Origin: Saprospiraceae bacterium
Lineage (GTDB): Bacteria > Bacteroidota > Bacteroidia > Chitinophagales > Saprospiraceae
DNA: 64,000 bases
Assembly (NCBI GenBank): GCA_026129545.1
Contig: JAHCHX010000001.1
Span: forward strand, 2,541,501 to 2,605,500
Reading direction: 5' to 3'
Shown here: positions 15,644-24,700 of the stretch, piece after piece
Layout: the number at the start of each line of letters is the position of its first letter
Position numbering within the stretch: the stretch's first letter is position 1
The notes under the pieces: model-generated
What the model was told of the DNA's origin: nothing
What the model saw: the letters and a program-made list of their open reading frames with translations, nothing else
The model's database searches: none
Made by a program: the position numbers and the translations under genes

Positions 15644-16426
15644 TTATTTGCAAGCCTGATTTATTCCCAAAACGTAGTTTTTCACGATGCCGATTTCGAC
15701 TGCCGTTTCCGCGCCTTTGAAGCCTTTGATGTCAGCGTCTTGAATGTTTTTTTCGTATTGTTCCAAAAAAGACTTGCTGAGGGGAAGGTACGACCAATGC
15801 CATTTTTCCTCAAAATAGCCCGATGGCCGCTTTGGGGTGTAGGGTTGGCAAAACCCGTATTCGTGAGCGTGGGCGCTGAGCCATTGATAGACCTTTTCGA
15901 ACTTGCCCCCTTGCTCAAACGAGGGATTGTTCAGGTCGTTCAAATCAATATCGGTGCCCCAATGGTGGCGCGAGGAGCCGGGCATGGAAGAGTATTCGAG
16001 GATTTTCAGGGCGCGGGCTTTGGCGCCGGGGGCATCCTTGGCGAAACGGCTCCATTTTTCCTCCCAAATCGTCTTCTGACGGTCGAAGTTGCGGGTGCTG
16101 GAAATGATTTTCAACACCACACCGTCTTTTTCTGCGGCGCTGTGCATCAACTTGAATGCCTCGAATGCCTCTTTTCGCATGAGCATGCCGGGCTTGTCGG
16201 AATATGGTTTGCCCACTGTCACAAAATTGGGGTGCGTGGCTGGGTTGAATTTTCCGAGCAAATAATCAATATCCACCGTTGGGGCGGGGGTGGCGGGTGG
16301 CGGGCTGGAAACCAACGTGCCCGGTGGCACGCCTTCTTGCCCGCTGGGTGCCATGTCCTGTCTGTCGGAGCGAACATTCGACTGGCAGCTTGATGCCACC
16401 AAGAGCAAAAGAAAAATGGAACGCAT
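15644..16426 (-). CDS. D-alanyl-D-alanine carboxypeptidase, VanY/M15B family, lipoprotein
   Basis: 260-residue predicted cell-envelope peptidase acting on peptidoglycan stem peptides. From ATG 16426 (MRSIFLLLLVASSCQSN) there is a lipoprotein signal with lipobox Cys at about residue 14, then a Pro-rich linker and the M15 domain. Zinc/catalytic motifs: SSRHHWGTDIDLND supplies His and Asp (SxxxxGxxxD pattern) and EKWHWSYLP supplies the catalytic Glu and second zinc His. An upstream in-frame ATG at 16456 would bury the signal peptide. On the same strand as the redoxin and nadC genes but 0.5 kb away. Confidence 0.88.
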   Translation of the reverse strand: MRSIFLLLLVASSCQSNVRSDRQDMAPSGQEGVPPGTLVSSPPPATPAPTVDIDYLLGKFNPATHPNFVTVGKPYSDKPGMLMRKEAFEAFKLMHSAAEKDGVVLKIISSTRNFDRQKTIWEEKWSRFAKDAPGAKARALKILEYSSMPGSSRHHWGTDIDLNDLNNPSFEQGGKFEKVYQWLSAHAHEYGFCQPYTPKRPSGYFEEKWHWSYLPLSKSFLEQYEKNIQDADIKGFKGAETAVEIGIVKNYVLGINQACK

Positions 16427-16635
16427 GCGCAGGATATGCTTTGTTTTGAAGCTCAAAAGTAGGGCAATCCCGCTTTTTGGTAAGAAACTGTTTTATACTT
16501 TGATTTGCCGGGATTTGCCAGTTGGCTATGATTGCACTGCTTGATTTTGAGCAGTAGCCATGCTCAAGACTTGAGGGCGCGGAGTATTAGAGCCTCTAAG
16601 GCTTGTATTTTAGCCGCCCTAAACCTGCCCGTCTC

Positions 16636-18747
16636 ATGCCCAACTTTACATATTCCCTTGCCGCTTTCTTTTTGCTTTTTTCCGCCTGCCATTTTACTGC
16701 CACAAATACCGACTGGCCCGCCTATCTCGGCGACGACGGGCGCACCCATTTTTCTCGGCTCGACCAAATCAACACTGCCAATGTCGCCAGTCTGAAAGTC
16801 GCCTGGACGTATCAAAGTGGCGGTGCGGACACGGTGAAAAATACCACTCAAATCCAGCACAACCCACTCATCATCAATGGGGTGCTGTATGGTGCTTCGC
16901 CCGACGTGAGCATTTTCGCGCTTGATGCCGCCACAGGGCAAGAACGGTGGAAATTCAACACTTTCGAGTGGCTCGGCGGCGAAAACTCTTGGGCAGGCAT
17001 TTGCCGAGGATTGGCACACTGGACGGATGGGAAGGCCCAACGACTGCTCTACTGCGCCAGTACTTTTTTGATTTCGCTGGACGCGACGACGGGGCAGCCC
17101 GATTCCACTTTTGGCCACAAAGGCAAGGTGGATTTGCGCCGCGACTTGGACTACCACAAAAACGATTTTTTCATCGTCAACACCTCGCCCGGCGTGGTGT
17201 ATGGCGACCTTCTCATCTTGGGCATGCGGGTTTCAGAAGGTGCCGATGCCGCACCCGGCCACATTCGCGCCTTCGACGTGCGCACGGGACAGCGCCGCTG
17301 GATTTTTCACACCGTCCCGCACCCCGGCGAATACGGACACGAGACTTGGCAAGACCCCGACGCTTGGCAGCGCGTCGGCGGTGCCAATTGCTGGGCGGGC
17401 ATGACGCTCGACGCGGAGCGTGGCATCGTCTTCATTCCCACTGGCTCGGCGGCGTTCGACTTTTGGGGCGGCAACCGCAAGGGCCAAAACCTCTTTGCCA
17501 ACTGCCTCTTGGCACTTGACGCGAACACCGGACAACGCCTCTGGCATTTCCAAACCACCCACCATGACCTTTGGGACCGCGACCTGCCTTGCCCGCCTAC
17601 GTTGCTGACGGTCAGTCGTTTTGGCAAAAAAATAGACGCGGTGGCGCAGCCCACCAAACAGGGCATGGTGTTCCTGTTCGACCGCACGACGGGGCAGCCG
17701 TTGTTCAAAATAGAGGAGCGGCCTGTTCCATTTTGGGGCGCGATGCCGGGCGAGGAGGTGTGGCCGACGCAGCCTTTTCCCGCAAAGCCCGCGCCTTTTG
17801 CCCGCCAACACATAACGGAGGCCGACTTGAATCCCTATTCGGAGCAGCGCGACAGCCTGCGAGTGGTTTTTTCCAATTTGCAAAAAGAATTTTATAGCCC
17901 GCCGAGCCGAGTCGGGACGCTTGTGTTGCCGGGCTTCGATGGTGGCGCGGAATGGGGTGGCGCGGCAGCTGACCCAGAGGGGGTGCTCTATGTGAACAGC
18001 AGCGAAATGCCATGGGTGTTGCGCATGGTGGACTTGCCTAAAAGCGACGGCAGCCAAGTGGGACAAGGGGAGAAACTCTACGCCACGCATTGTACGGGCT
18101 GCCACGGGCTGAATCGCCAAGGCAACGGAGCCAATCCCAATCTGGTGGGCATCAAAACGCGACGCTCGGAACAGTTTCTCGGCCAAATCGTCAGGCAAGG
18201 CAAAGGCGCGATGCCCTCGTTCGGCCACCTATCTCACGCGGAGCGCGAGGCCATCGTCGCTTATTTGACTGACAAAAAACCAACGCCCAACGGAGGCAAA
18301 CACGCCGCGGAGCAGGAAGCGGGCATTCCGTTCACGCACACGGGCTACATTAGGCTGCAAGACGAAACTCGCCAGCCCGCCATCAAGCCGCCTTGGGGCA
18401 CACTGAATGCTATTGACCTGAACACGGGCGAGTATCGCTGGACGGTGCCGCTTGGCGAAGACCCGCAACTGAAGCAAAAAGGAATCCGCCACACGGGCAC
18501 GGAAAACTATGGCGGCCCAGTGGTGACAGCGGGCGGATTGGTGTTCATCGCTGCCACAAAGGATGAGAAAATCCGTGCTTTTGCTCGTTCGGACGGCAAA
18601 TTGTTGTGGGAGGCCGACTTGCCCGCGAGTGGCTTTGCCACGCCCGCAACCTACTCGGTAGGTGGCAAACAGTATGTCGTCATCGCCTGCGGCGGCGGCA
18701 AGCTGGGGCGGCGTTCGGGCGATACCTACATGGCGTTCGCCCTTTGA
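16636..18747 (+). CDS. PQQ-dependent dehydrogenase with inserted cytochrome c domain, lipoprotein
   Basis: 703-residue quinoprotein related to membrane glucose/alcohol dehydrogenases. The signal MPNFTYSLAAFFLLFSACH ends in a lipobox-like SAC. Eight-bladed propeller motifs recur (ALDAATGQERWKF, AFDVRTGQRRWIFHT, ALDANTGQRLWHFQ, NTGEYRWTVPLGE). A mono-heme cytochrome c domain (CTGCH near residues 485-489, with a downstream GAMPSF methionine ligand) is spliced in before the last blades, so electrons can leave PQQ intramolecularly. ATG 16636 chosen; an upstream in-frame ATG at 16603 would mask the signal. Sugar or alcohol substrate unknown; no PQQ synthesis genes nearby. Confidence 0.9.
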   Translation: MPNFTYSLAAFFLLFSACHFTATNTDWPAYLGDDGRTHFSRLDQINTANVASLKVAWTYQSGGADTVKNTTQIQHNPLIINGVLYGASPDVSIFALDAATGQERWKFNTFEWLGGENSWAGICRGLAHWTDGKAQRLLYCASTFLISLDATTGQPDSTFGHKGKVDLRRDLDYHKNDFFIVNTSPGVVYGDLLILGMRVSEGADAAPGHIRAFDVRTGQRRWIFHTVPHPGEYGHETWQDPDAWQRVGGANCWAGMTLDAERGIVFIPTGSAAFDFWGGNRKGQNLFANCLLALDANTGQRLWHFQTTHHDLWDRDLPCPPTLLTVSRFGKKIDAVAQPTKQGMVFLFDRTTGQPLFKIEERPVPFWGAMPGEEVWPTQPFPAKPAPFARQHITEADLNPYSEQRDSLRVVFSNLQKEFYSPPSRVGTLVLPGFDGGAEWGGAAADPEGVLYVNSSEMPWVLRMVDLPKSDGSQVGQGEKLYATHCTGCHGLNRQGNGANPNLVGIKTRRSEQFLGQIVRQGKGAMPSFGHLSHAEREAIVAYLTDKKPTPNGGKHAAEQEAGIPFTHTGYIRLQDETRQPAIKPPWGTLNAIDLNTGEYRWTVPLGEDPQLKQKGIRHTGTENYGGPVVTAGGLVFIAATKDEKIRAFARSDGKLLWEADLPASGFATPATYSVGGKQYVVIACGGGKLGRRSGDTYMAFAL

Positions 18748-18960
18748 GGTCAGGTTGGCCTGCTCAACGAGAAGGCGTATTTGGCAGCGTGGAGGGCGGT
18801 TTTGCTCATTGGCGGTGGAAGAATTGAACGGCAGGCCTTTTTTTATACTTCGCGCCGTTAGGTTTTGGGCATGGCTGCAATCGCAATCTGCTAAAAATCA
18901 AGAACATCAATCATGTTCATCTAACAAATCCTAGCGAATCAAGGTATACAAAAGATTCTA
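18748..18960. other. Intergenic DNA, no gene recognised
   Basis: First part of a 569-nt gap behind the PQQ gene. I see no credible ORF. The segment around 18890-18960 is low-complexity, with ATCAAGAACATCAATCATG and AATCCTAGCGAATCAAGG-like text that resembles the filler near the GxxExxY locus. Confidence 0.4.
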
Positions 18961-19236
18961 AACACTTGGCCGCTCGCGTCAGCCCCACCCCCACCGGGAG
19001 GGGAGCCGTCGCGTGCCGCTACGGACTGGCTCCATTTGCAACTCCTCGATGCGGAGGATGCGTTTTTGGAAGTTGCGGTGGGGGATTTGGGCGGCAGGCT
19101 AATCCAGCAATGGCAACCTTCCTTGCCGGGTCAATCTTTTTTGAGCATTCAGGTCAGTGAGTTGAAGCGGGGGCAGTATTGGGTGAGCGTGCGCAGCAAG
19201 AAAGGCCTGCACACCCGCTCGCGGCAAAAACATTGA
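18961..19236 (+). pseudogene. Remnant of a T9SS C-terminal sorting domain
   Basis: One frame ending at TGA 19236 reads DLGGRLIQQWQPSLPG, then LSIQVSELKRGQYWVSVRSK and ends HTRSRQKH. This follows the type A T9SS sorting-domain pattern (xDxxGR, then LxxGxYxVxV, then a short basic tail). Upstream the frame has no start codon, signal peptide or cargo domain, and the first 70 nt read as Pro-rich low complexity, so this is the decayed 3' end of a larger secreted-protein gene. Domain recognition is by pattern only. Confidence 0.45.
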
Positions 19237-19275
19237 CCAAACGAGACGCATGATGTAGGAATCATGTTGGGTTTG

Positions 19276-19308
19276 TTGCCAATGCAAACACCAACTGTTT
19301 TACATTTG
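19276..19308 (+). promoter_or_regulatory. Promoter of the DUF1573 gene
   Basis: TTG (19276-19278), 22 nt, TACATTTG (19301-19308), then ATG at 19317. It matches the Bacteroidota consensus; the 5' leader would be only a few nt. Confidence 0.6.
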
Positions 19309-19316
19309 CCTCAAAC

Positions 19317-19760
19317 ATGAAGGCAACAAAAATCTCCGCTCTTGCTTCCTGCTTGCTTGTGGCTCAATCGCTCTTGGCACAATATGCCCCCGCGCCTGAC
19401 TCCCTCGCAAGCCGCCCCGTCACCAGCGTCACTTTCGACTCGTCGTTCTACGATTTTGGCACCGTCCGTCAGGGGGAGGTCGTGACACGCGTTTTTCATT
19501 TCACGAACACTGGCACGGATTCGCTTGTTATCGCCGAAGTGAAAACGACTTGTGGCTGCACCGTGCCAGAATGGCCCCAAGAGCCTATTGCCCCCGGCGG
19601 CACGGGCGCAATCAAAGTAGAGTTCAACACCGCAGACAAAGCCGGGCGGCAGCTGCGCATCCTGCGCGTGTTCGCCAACACCGAACCGCCCGAAAGCATT
19701 CTGCAATTGGGCGGCGAAATAAAAGTGCAAAAAAAGAAGACACCCCCCAAAGGACAATAA
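19317..19760 (+). CDS. DUF1573 family exported protein
   Basis: 147 residues with a Sec signal (MKATKISALASCLLVAQSLLAQ) and one DUF1573 Ig-like domain: FDFGTV-like SFYDFGTVRQGEVVTRVFHF, then the hallmark TTCGCTVPEWPQEPIAPGGTG and LRVFANT. DUF1573 proteins are common in Bacteroidota as periplasmic or surface proteins of unknown role; the conserved CGC is a possible metal or disulfide site. The tail is lysine-rich (KVQKKKTPP). Monocistronic, with a clear promoter. Confidence 0.88.
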   Translation: MKATKISALASCLLVAQSLLAQYAPAPDSLASRPVTSVTFDSSFYDFGTVRQGEVVTRVFHFTNTGTDSLVIAEVKTTCGCTVPEWPQEPIAPGGTGAIKVEFNTADKAGRQLRILRVFANTEPPESILQLGGEIKVQKKKTPPKGQ

Positions 19761-19773
19761 ACCGCCCCCAACT

Positions 19774-19800
19774 CCGTCCGCTCCGCTTGGCCGGACAAGG
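19774..19800. repeat. Dispersed G+C-rich repeat, copy A
   Basis: CCGTCCGCTCCGCTTGGCC followed by GGACAAGG, then CTCAAACCAC. Copy B at 56647-56673 shares the core CGCTCYGCTTGGCCGG and the following CAAACCAC; copy C is inverted at 54718-54745. Copies A and B each lie 25-70 nt before a plus-strand gene. Confidence 0.6.
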
Positions 19801-19827
19801 TGCTCAAACCACCCAAACCACTCTCAC

Positions 19828-20382
19828 ATGGCCTACACCGAATCAGATACGAACGCTTTCAAGAAGAAAGTCGAACGTTACAAAGAAATCCTCGAAAACA
19901 CGCAACGCTACCGGGAGGCTTGGCAAAACGGCCTTCGGCAAACCATCATTGACCGGCTCAAGGAACTGGCCGAGGCGGGTGGCCTCGAATGTGAAATCGA
20001 GGAACGCAACGACATCGAAAACCTCGAAGCCGTGGTGCTCACGCTCGGCCATTCGGAGAGCGGCTTGGGCGAGCCAGTTGGCGGCGAGCTGCGCCGCGAC
20101 CTCATCAAGCAAAACGGCTCGCTTGGTTATCAGCAGTTGTTCAATGGAAAGATTCTGGTGCTCATCAATTTCCCGTACATCGAAAAGTACGGTCAGCCGC
20201 AACCACCCAAAACTATCGCCATCTATCGGCCAGAGGAACTTAAAGATGCCTATATCCTTCGGCACATCGAAACGTTCATGACCGACATTACCAACTGGGA
20301 GGATTACGACGACGACCTGCCAGAGCCGAACCAACGCATTGGCTTCAAAATGAACTTTGAACAGGATGCAAAGGCGCAGTAG
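19828..20382 (+). CDS. Conserved hypothetical cytoplasmic protein (184 residues)
   Basis: No signal peptide or membrane helix. The N-terminal half is helical and charged (FKKKVERYKEILENTQRYR); the centre has ECEIEERNDIENLEAVVLTLGH and a hydrophobic beta segment KILVLINFPYIEKY; the tail is acidic (NWEDYDDDLPEP). I do not recognise a family. Codon use looks like its neighbours and the frame is intact. The first 18 nt (coding MAYTES) are identical to the start of the redoxin gene at 15146. Confidence 0.7.
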   Translation: MAYTESDTNAFKKKVERYKEILENTQRYREAWQNGLRQTIIDRLKELAEAGGLECEIEERNDIENLEAVVLTLGHSESGLGEPVGGELRRDLIKQNGSLGYQQLFNGKILVLINFPYIEKYGQPQPPKTIAIYRPEELKDAYILRHIETFMTDITNWEDYDDDLPEPNQRIGFKMNFEQDAKAQ

Positions 20383-20419
20383 CCTTGCAAGGGCAGCACT
20401 GCAAAAGGGCCAAATCGGG

Positions 20420-20749
20420 CTATTTGAAAAGCCTTTCAAAAATGTGGTGCACGCCGCGCTCAATATGTTCAAACCCTTGATGCGCCTCGTAGATGGCCCT
20501 CATATCGGCCAGCACCTTGTCCTTATCCGCGTCTGTGGCGCAGTATTTTTCTTTGCAATCAAGAATGACTTCCAACGCTTCCGCGTCCGAACATTCCAAA
20601 AAACGCTGCCTCACCACCTCGTAGCGGTCGGGGGGCAGCGTGGGGGCAATTATTTCTTCCTCGTCGGCAGTGATGTAACCGTCGGTGTTGGCGGCAAAAA
20701 GCATCGCGAAAGCGCGAAAATCCTCGTAGGTCCAGTCAGTGTGCTGCAT
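20420..20749 (-). CDS. Small helical protein, TerB-like fold suspected
   Basis: 109 residues, ATG 20749. It is acidic and fully helical with a pattern of a TerB-like stress-response protein: FRAFAMLFAANTDGYITADEEEII is like the helix-loop with acidic residues after an NTDG turn, followed by LECSDAEALEVILD and DKDKVLADMRAIYEAHQGF. This assignment is a fold-level guess. It lies between a convergent hypothetical gene and an enoyl-CoA hydratase-like gene on the same strand, 50 nt from the latter. Confidence 0.6.
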   Translation of the reverse strand: MQHTDWTYEDFRAFAMLFAANTDGYITADEEEIIAPTLPPDRYEVVRQRFLECSDAEALEVILDCKEKYCATDADKDKVLADMRAIYEAHQGFEHIERGVHHIFERLFK

Positions 20750-20799
20750 TGAATAAAAAATTTAGGAAGCGTTCGAGCGTACTTAAAACAATTGGCTTT

Positions 20800-21570
20800 T
20801 CAGCCTTTTTTAAATTCCGCAATCGCTTTTTTCGTGAAATCTGACAGTGCCAGCCTGCCGCTAATTGCCGCTCGTTCGGGGAGCAGCGCGTCCCAATGTT
20901 CTGTGCCTTGCCAGAACACCCGCTTCAGTTCGCGGAGTGCCTCCGGGCTGTACGAGCAGAGGTTTTTACAAAAATGAGCGAGGTAGGCATCCAATTGCTC
21001 CACCGTGTCGAAGGCTTCCTGAAACAAATTTTTCGACTTCGCCCAATCGGCGGTGAGCCACTCCGAAGGGTTCAAGGCCATTTGAGCAAAAGCTGCCGCG
21101 CCCACTTTCCGCTCCACCGCCGGGCCAATGACGAAAGGGCCAAAACCTACCGCCAGTTCGCTCAACCGCACCGAGGCCCACTTCGAAGCCATGCAAAAAT
21201 CCGTCGCTGCCGCCAAGCCCACGCCACCGCCCACGGCTTTGCCGTGAATGCGCCCGACGACGATTTTGGGGCAAGTCCGCATGGCGTTGATGACATTGCC
21301 AAAGCCGGAGAAGAAAGCGAGGCTTGTTTCAAAATCGTCAATCGCGACAAGTTCGTCGAAGCTCGCCCCTGCGCAAAAAGTCTTGTGTTCGGCGCTGCGG
21401 AGGACGACGATTTTTGCCTCGGGATTTTTCCCTGCGGCCTCAAATGCCGCCACGAGGTCGTGCAGCAACTTACTTGGCAGGCTGTTGTGGTTGGGGTGGT
21501 AGAAGATGATATGCGCTACGCCATCGGTCGTCACGTCGGTGCGGACGTAGCCTTGTTGGGTGATGTCCAT
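20800..21570 (-). CDS. Enoyl-CoA hydratase/isomerase family protein
   Basis: 256-residue crotonase-fold enzyme acting on acyl-CoA thioesters; exact substrate not readable. Seen: FYHPNHNSLPSKLLHDL near the N-terminus, the CoA/oxyanion-hole segment KTFCAGASFDELVAI, then RIHGKAVGGGVGLAAATDFCMAS with the conserved GGG, and LSELAVGFGPFVIGP. The usual hydratase glutamates are not both obvious, so isomerase or other activity is possible. ATG 21570 (MDITQQGY) chosen; the frame extends to 21606 across the -7 box, which excludes that start. Confidence 0.87.
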   Translation of the reverse strand: MDITQQGYVRTDVTTDGVAHIIFYHPNHNSLPSKLLHDLVAAFEAAGKNPEAKIVVLRSAEHKTFCAGASFDELVAIDDFETSLAFFSGFGNVINAMRTCPKIVVGRIHGKAVGGGVGLAAATDFCMASKWASVRLSELAVGFGPFVIGPAVERKVGAAAFAQMALNPSEWLTADWAKSKNLFQEAFDTVEQLDAYLAHFCKNLCSYSPEALRELKRVFWQGTEHWDALLPERAAISGRLALSDFTKKAIAEFKKG

Positions 21571-21592
21571 TGTGCGTTGGTTAGGTTTTGGG

Positions 21593-21600
21593 CAAAGGTA
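21593..21600 (-). promoter_or_regulatory. -7 box upstream of the enoyl-CoA hydratase gene
   Basis: TACCTTTG on the minus strand, 23 nt upstream of the chosen ATG; same sequence as at the his operon and helicase promoters. No clear -33 element. Confidence 0.45.
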
Positions 21601-21762
21601 GGACAACGATACACCGCGCTGGACACACAGCGTGCGGTTTTTTGAAAACCACTTTGCATTGCGAGTGCCTTACGCCCAGCACAGCTTGGCCGCACGGGTC
21701 GCGCCAGTGGCACCATACAGTCTGCGAGTTTTCCCAAAAGAGCCTTTTTTAAACGAGGTCGC

Positions 21763-24700
21763 TCAATCCAATGCGACAATTTTCCCTGCACAAACCCTGC
21801 CTGCGACATCGCTGACCCGAAAGAGATAACATCCTGCCGGCAAACCCTCACGCCGAAACTCATAGGACTGCCCGGAGAACCGCGCCGTGCGAACCAGCCG
21901 CCCCGAGGCGTCGAACAGGTCGAAGCGTTTGTCGCCCTCGATGGGTTCGGTGGAAATAAATGTGGCCGCTTCGCCAGTGGGGTTGCCGAGGACGCGCCAC
22001 AGCGGTGTGCGCCGTTGTGGCTCATCCACACGCACGAGCAACCGTCCGATGGTATGCCGCACGACGTTGGTGACGATGGGTGGGTTGAAGTCAAATATGA
22101 TGGAGGCTTTGTTTTCAAAAACCGTCCCGTCGGGCAAGTCGGCAAGTTGTTGGATGGCAAAAGTGAAAAAGCCGTGCGAGGCCGGTTCGTTCACGTTGCT
22201 GTCGGGCAGAGCGATGGGAAAGAACAATACCTCCAGCGTGTCCATGCCGCGTATTTCCCAGACATATTCGTGCGAGGCGGCAACGGGCCGGAACGTATTG
22301 ATGTCCAACCCCGGGGGCAACACGTCGAGCAGGAGCACCCGGAAAGCCGTGTCGGTGCCCGTGTTCTGAAAGTCAATGGTGTATTCAAAGGGGGTATTGG
22401 CTTCGACCAATTGTTCGGGGCCGACCCCTGTGGGGACCGCCGTTTTTTGGTTTGGGTCAAAAGCACCAACGACTTCCCGGCAGGCAAAATCATACTCCGG
22501 CGGACCTCTGTCCAGCCAAAAGGCATTGACTAAGAAAGGTGTCAACCCGCCGCAGTTCTCCAACGCGACAGCCGTCAGGGCTCCATTGGCATATTTAGTG
22601 GCCTCCATGCGATAAGTTGCCCCATCCGCTTGCATATCCACGGTCATGCTTTCCTGGCTCATCAGGCTGAAATTGCCGGTTTGGAACACTTCCTCGTTCC
22701 GAATAAGGCGGTAATCGTGCGGTGCAGAGGTAGGCGCGTCGCCGATGTTTTTTATGGTAAAGCGCAGGGTTGTGTCTGCAAGGCATTTTGCCGTCAGCTT
22801 GATTTCAGAGGAAGGCGGGGGCAGAAACGGGCAGGGCAGCAGGGTTCGGGCGAAAGCCTCCACGCATAGCGTTCGCTCGAAGATAAAATAATTGCAGTTG
22901 GTCTTTACCGTCATTTTAACAGTGGCGGCAGCCAAGGGCAGCATGTCTCCCAACTCGAAATACAGCGTATCGCCGTTTTGCTGCGCGAACGGCGGGTTGC
23001 TCGCGACAATATCCAACTCCAATGGTTTGACAAGGGTAAGGATAACGTCTTCCGCGAGGATATTGCCGGTGTTCCGCACGGATACCTCCATCTCTGATGT
23101 GGCAACGCAGCCCCTGAAATTGGACGGCATGCCGAGGGTCACCTCCAGCGAAGCACATTCCTGCTGAACCGGCGCCAGGATGAATGTCGCCTTGATGGTG
23201 TCCTGCAAGGGCGCCGGGCCGGGGTCAATGACCATGTCGTCTTTGCAAACCGCCCAGTTCGCCGAGGGGTATTGTGGCAGGTAAAGCGTGAACGGCCCGG
23301 TGTTGAAATACCGGAAATGCAGCAGCCCCTCCGCGTCGCTGGCTCGCAAGCCCATTTGACCGCCGCTCACCAAGCGCACCTGTACATCAGGAGCAGGCAC
23401 ATCGCCCGGACCGGCCAGGCAGTCGCCATCGTGGTCGAGCAATACCTGCACCTGCACCGGGATGGTGTTGCATCGGGAGACGACCTCTGCGTAAGAATCA
23501 CATCCGGGGCCGTTGTTGTAAACGGCGAGGACGGTGCCGTTGGGGTCGTTGTTGAAGAGCAGCGAACAGATGCCATAGATGGCACATTCGCTCAGGTTGG
23601 GGTTATTATCTATAAACGAGATTTCCGGCCCAATGGAAACCAGGTTGTCCAAACCCTTCAAGGAAGCCAGTACCGGGTTGTCCTCAATCCGCATCCAAAG
23701 CCCGACGGATTGCAGGCTTTCCAACCCCTTAAAACTTGTCAATGACTGCGCAACCCTCACATAAAAAGCCCCGCCAATGGAACTGAGATTTTCGAGGCCG
23801 GTAAAATCAGTCACGTGCCAATGCCCCTGCAAACCAAAGTAGCCGCCGATGGTTTGCAGGTTTTCCAACCCCTCGAAACTCGCCAGCAAGTAAGGCGTGA
23901 TAAATTGCCCGCCGATGGAAGTCAGACTCGACAAGGCCTGCACGCTCGTCAAGCCGGATTGGTTGTCAAGAATCAAATCCCCGCCGACTGTCACGAGATT
24001 TTCCAAACCGCTCAAACTTTGCAGCATCGGCGTTTTATTGACATATAAATTTCCTCCAACGGTAGCGAGTTGGTTCAAGCCTTCGAAGTCGGTAAGGACA
24101 GGGTTGTAGATGACGGTCAGGTTGCCGCCGATATGGGCGAGATTTTCCGCCCCGTGAAAACTCGTCAGCGCGTCATGTACATTAAAATTGCCGCCGATGA
24201 AGGTCAGATTGTCCAAGCCCTGCAAGCCGGTGATTGTATTGTCAATGATAAAATGCCCGCCGATGGAGTGGAGGTGTTCAAGCCCGGTCAGTTGAGCCAG
24301 CAGGGGATTGTATTGGAGATGGAAATTGCCCCCGATGTATGCAAGGTGGTCAAAACTGCCCAAATGCGTGAGCGCGTCGTGATACGAAAGGCGAAAAGCG
24401 TCGCCGATAGAATCCAGCATGGGCATACCGCTCACGCTCACCAACGAAGGATTGAACAAGACCATGAGGCTGTCGCCGATGCTGCGGAGGCTGTCAAAGC
24501 CGATAAGATTCTGTAGCCCAGCATTATTGGCCACCGTGAAATCTCCGCCAACGGATTGCAGGCTTTCCAGCCCAAGACAGTTGACAAGGGCGGGGTTATT
24601 GTTCAAGCCAAAGTTGCCGCCCACGGTTCTCAAGCGTTGCAAGCCGGTAAGTGCGAGCAACGCGTTGTTGCCGCTCAACAAACAATGATTTTCTACGGTA

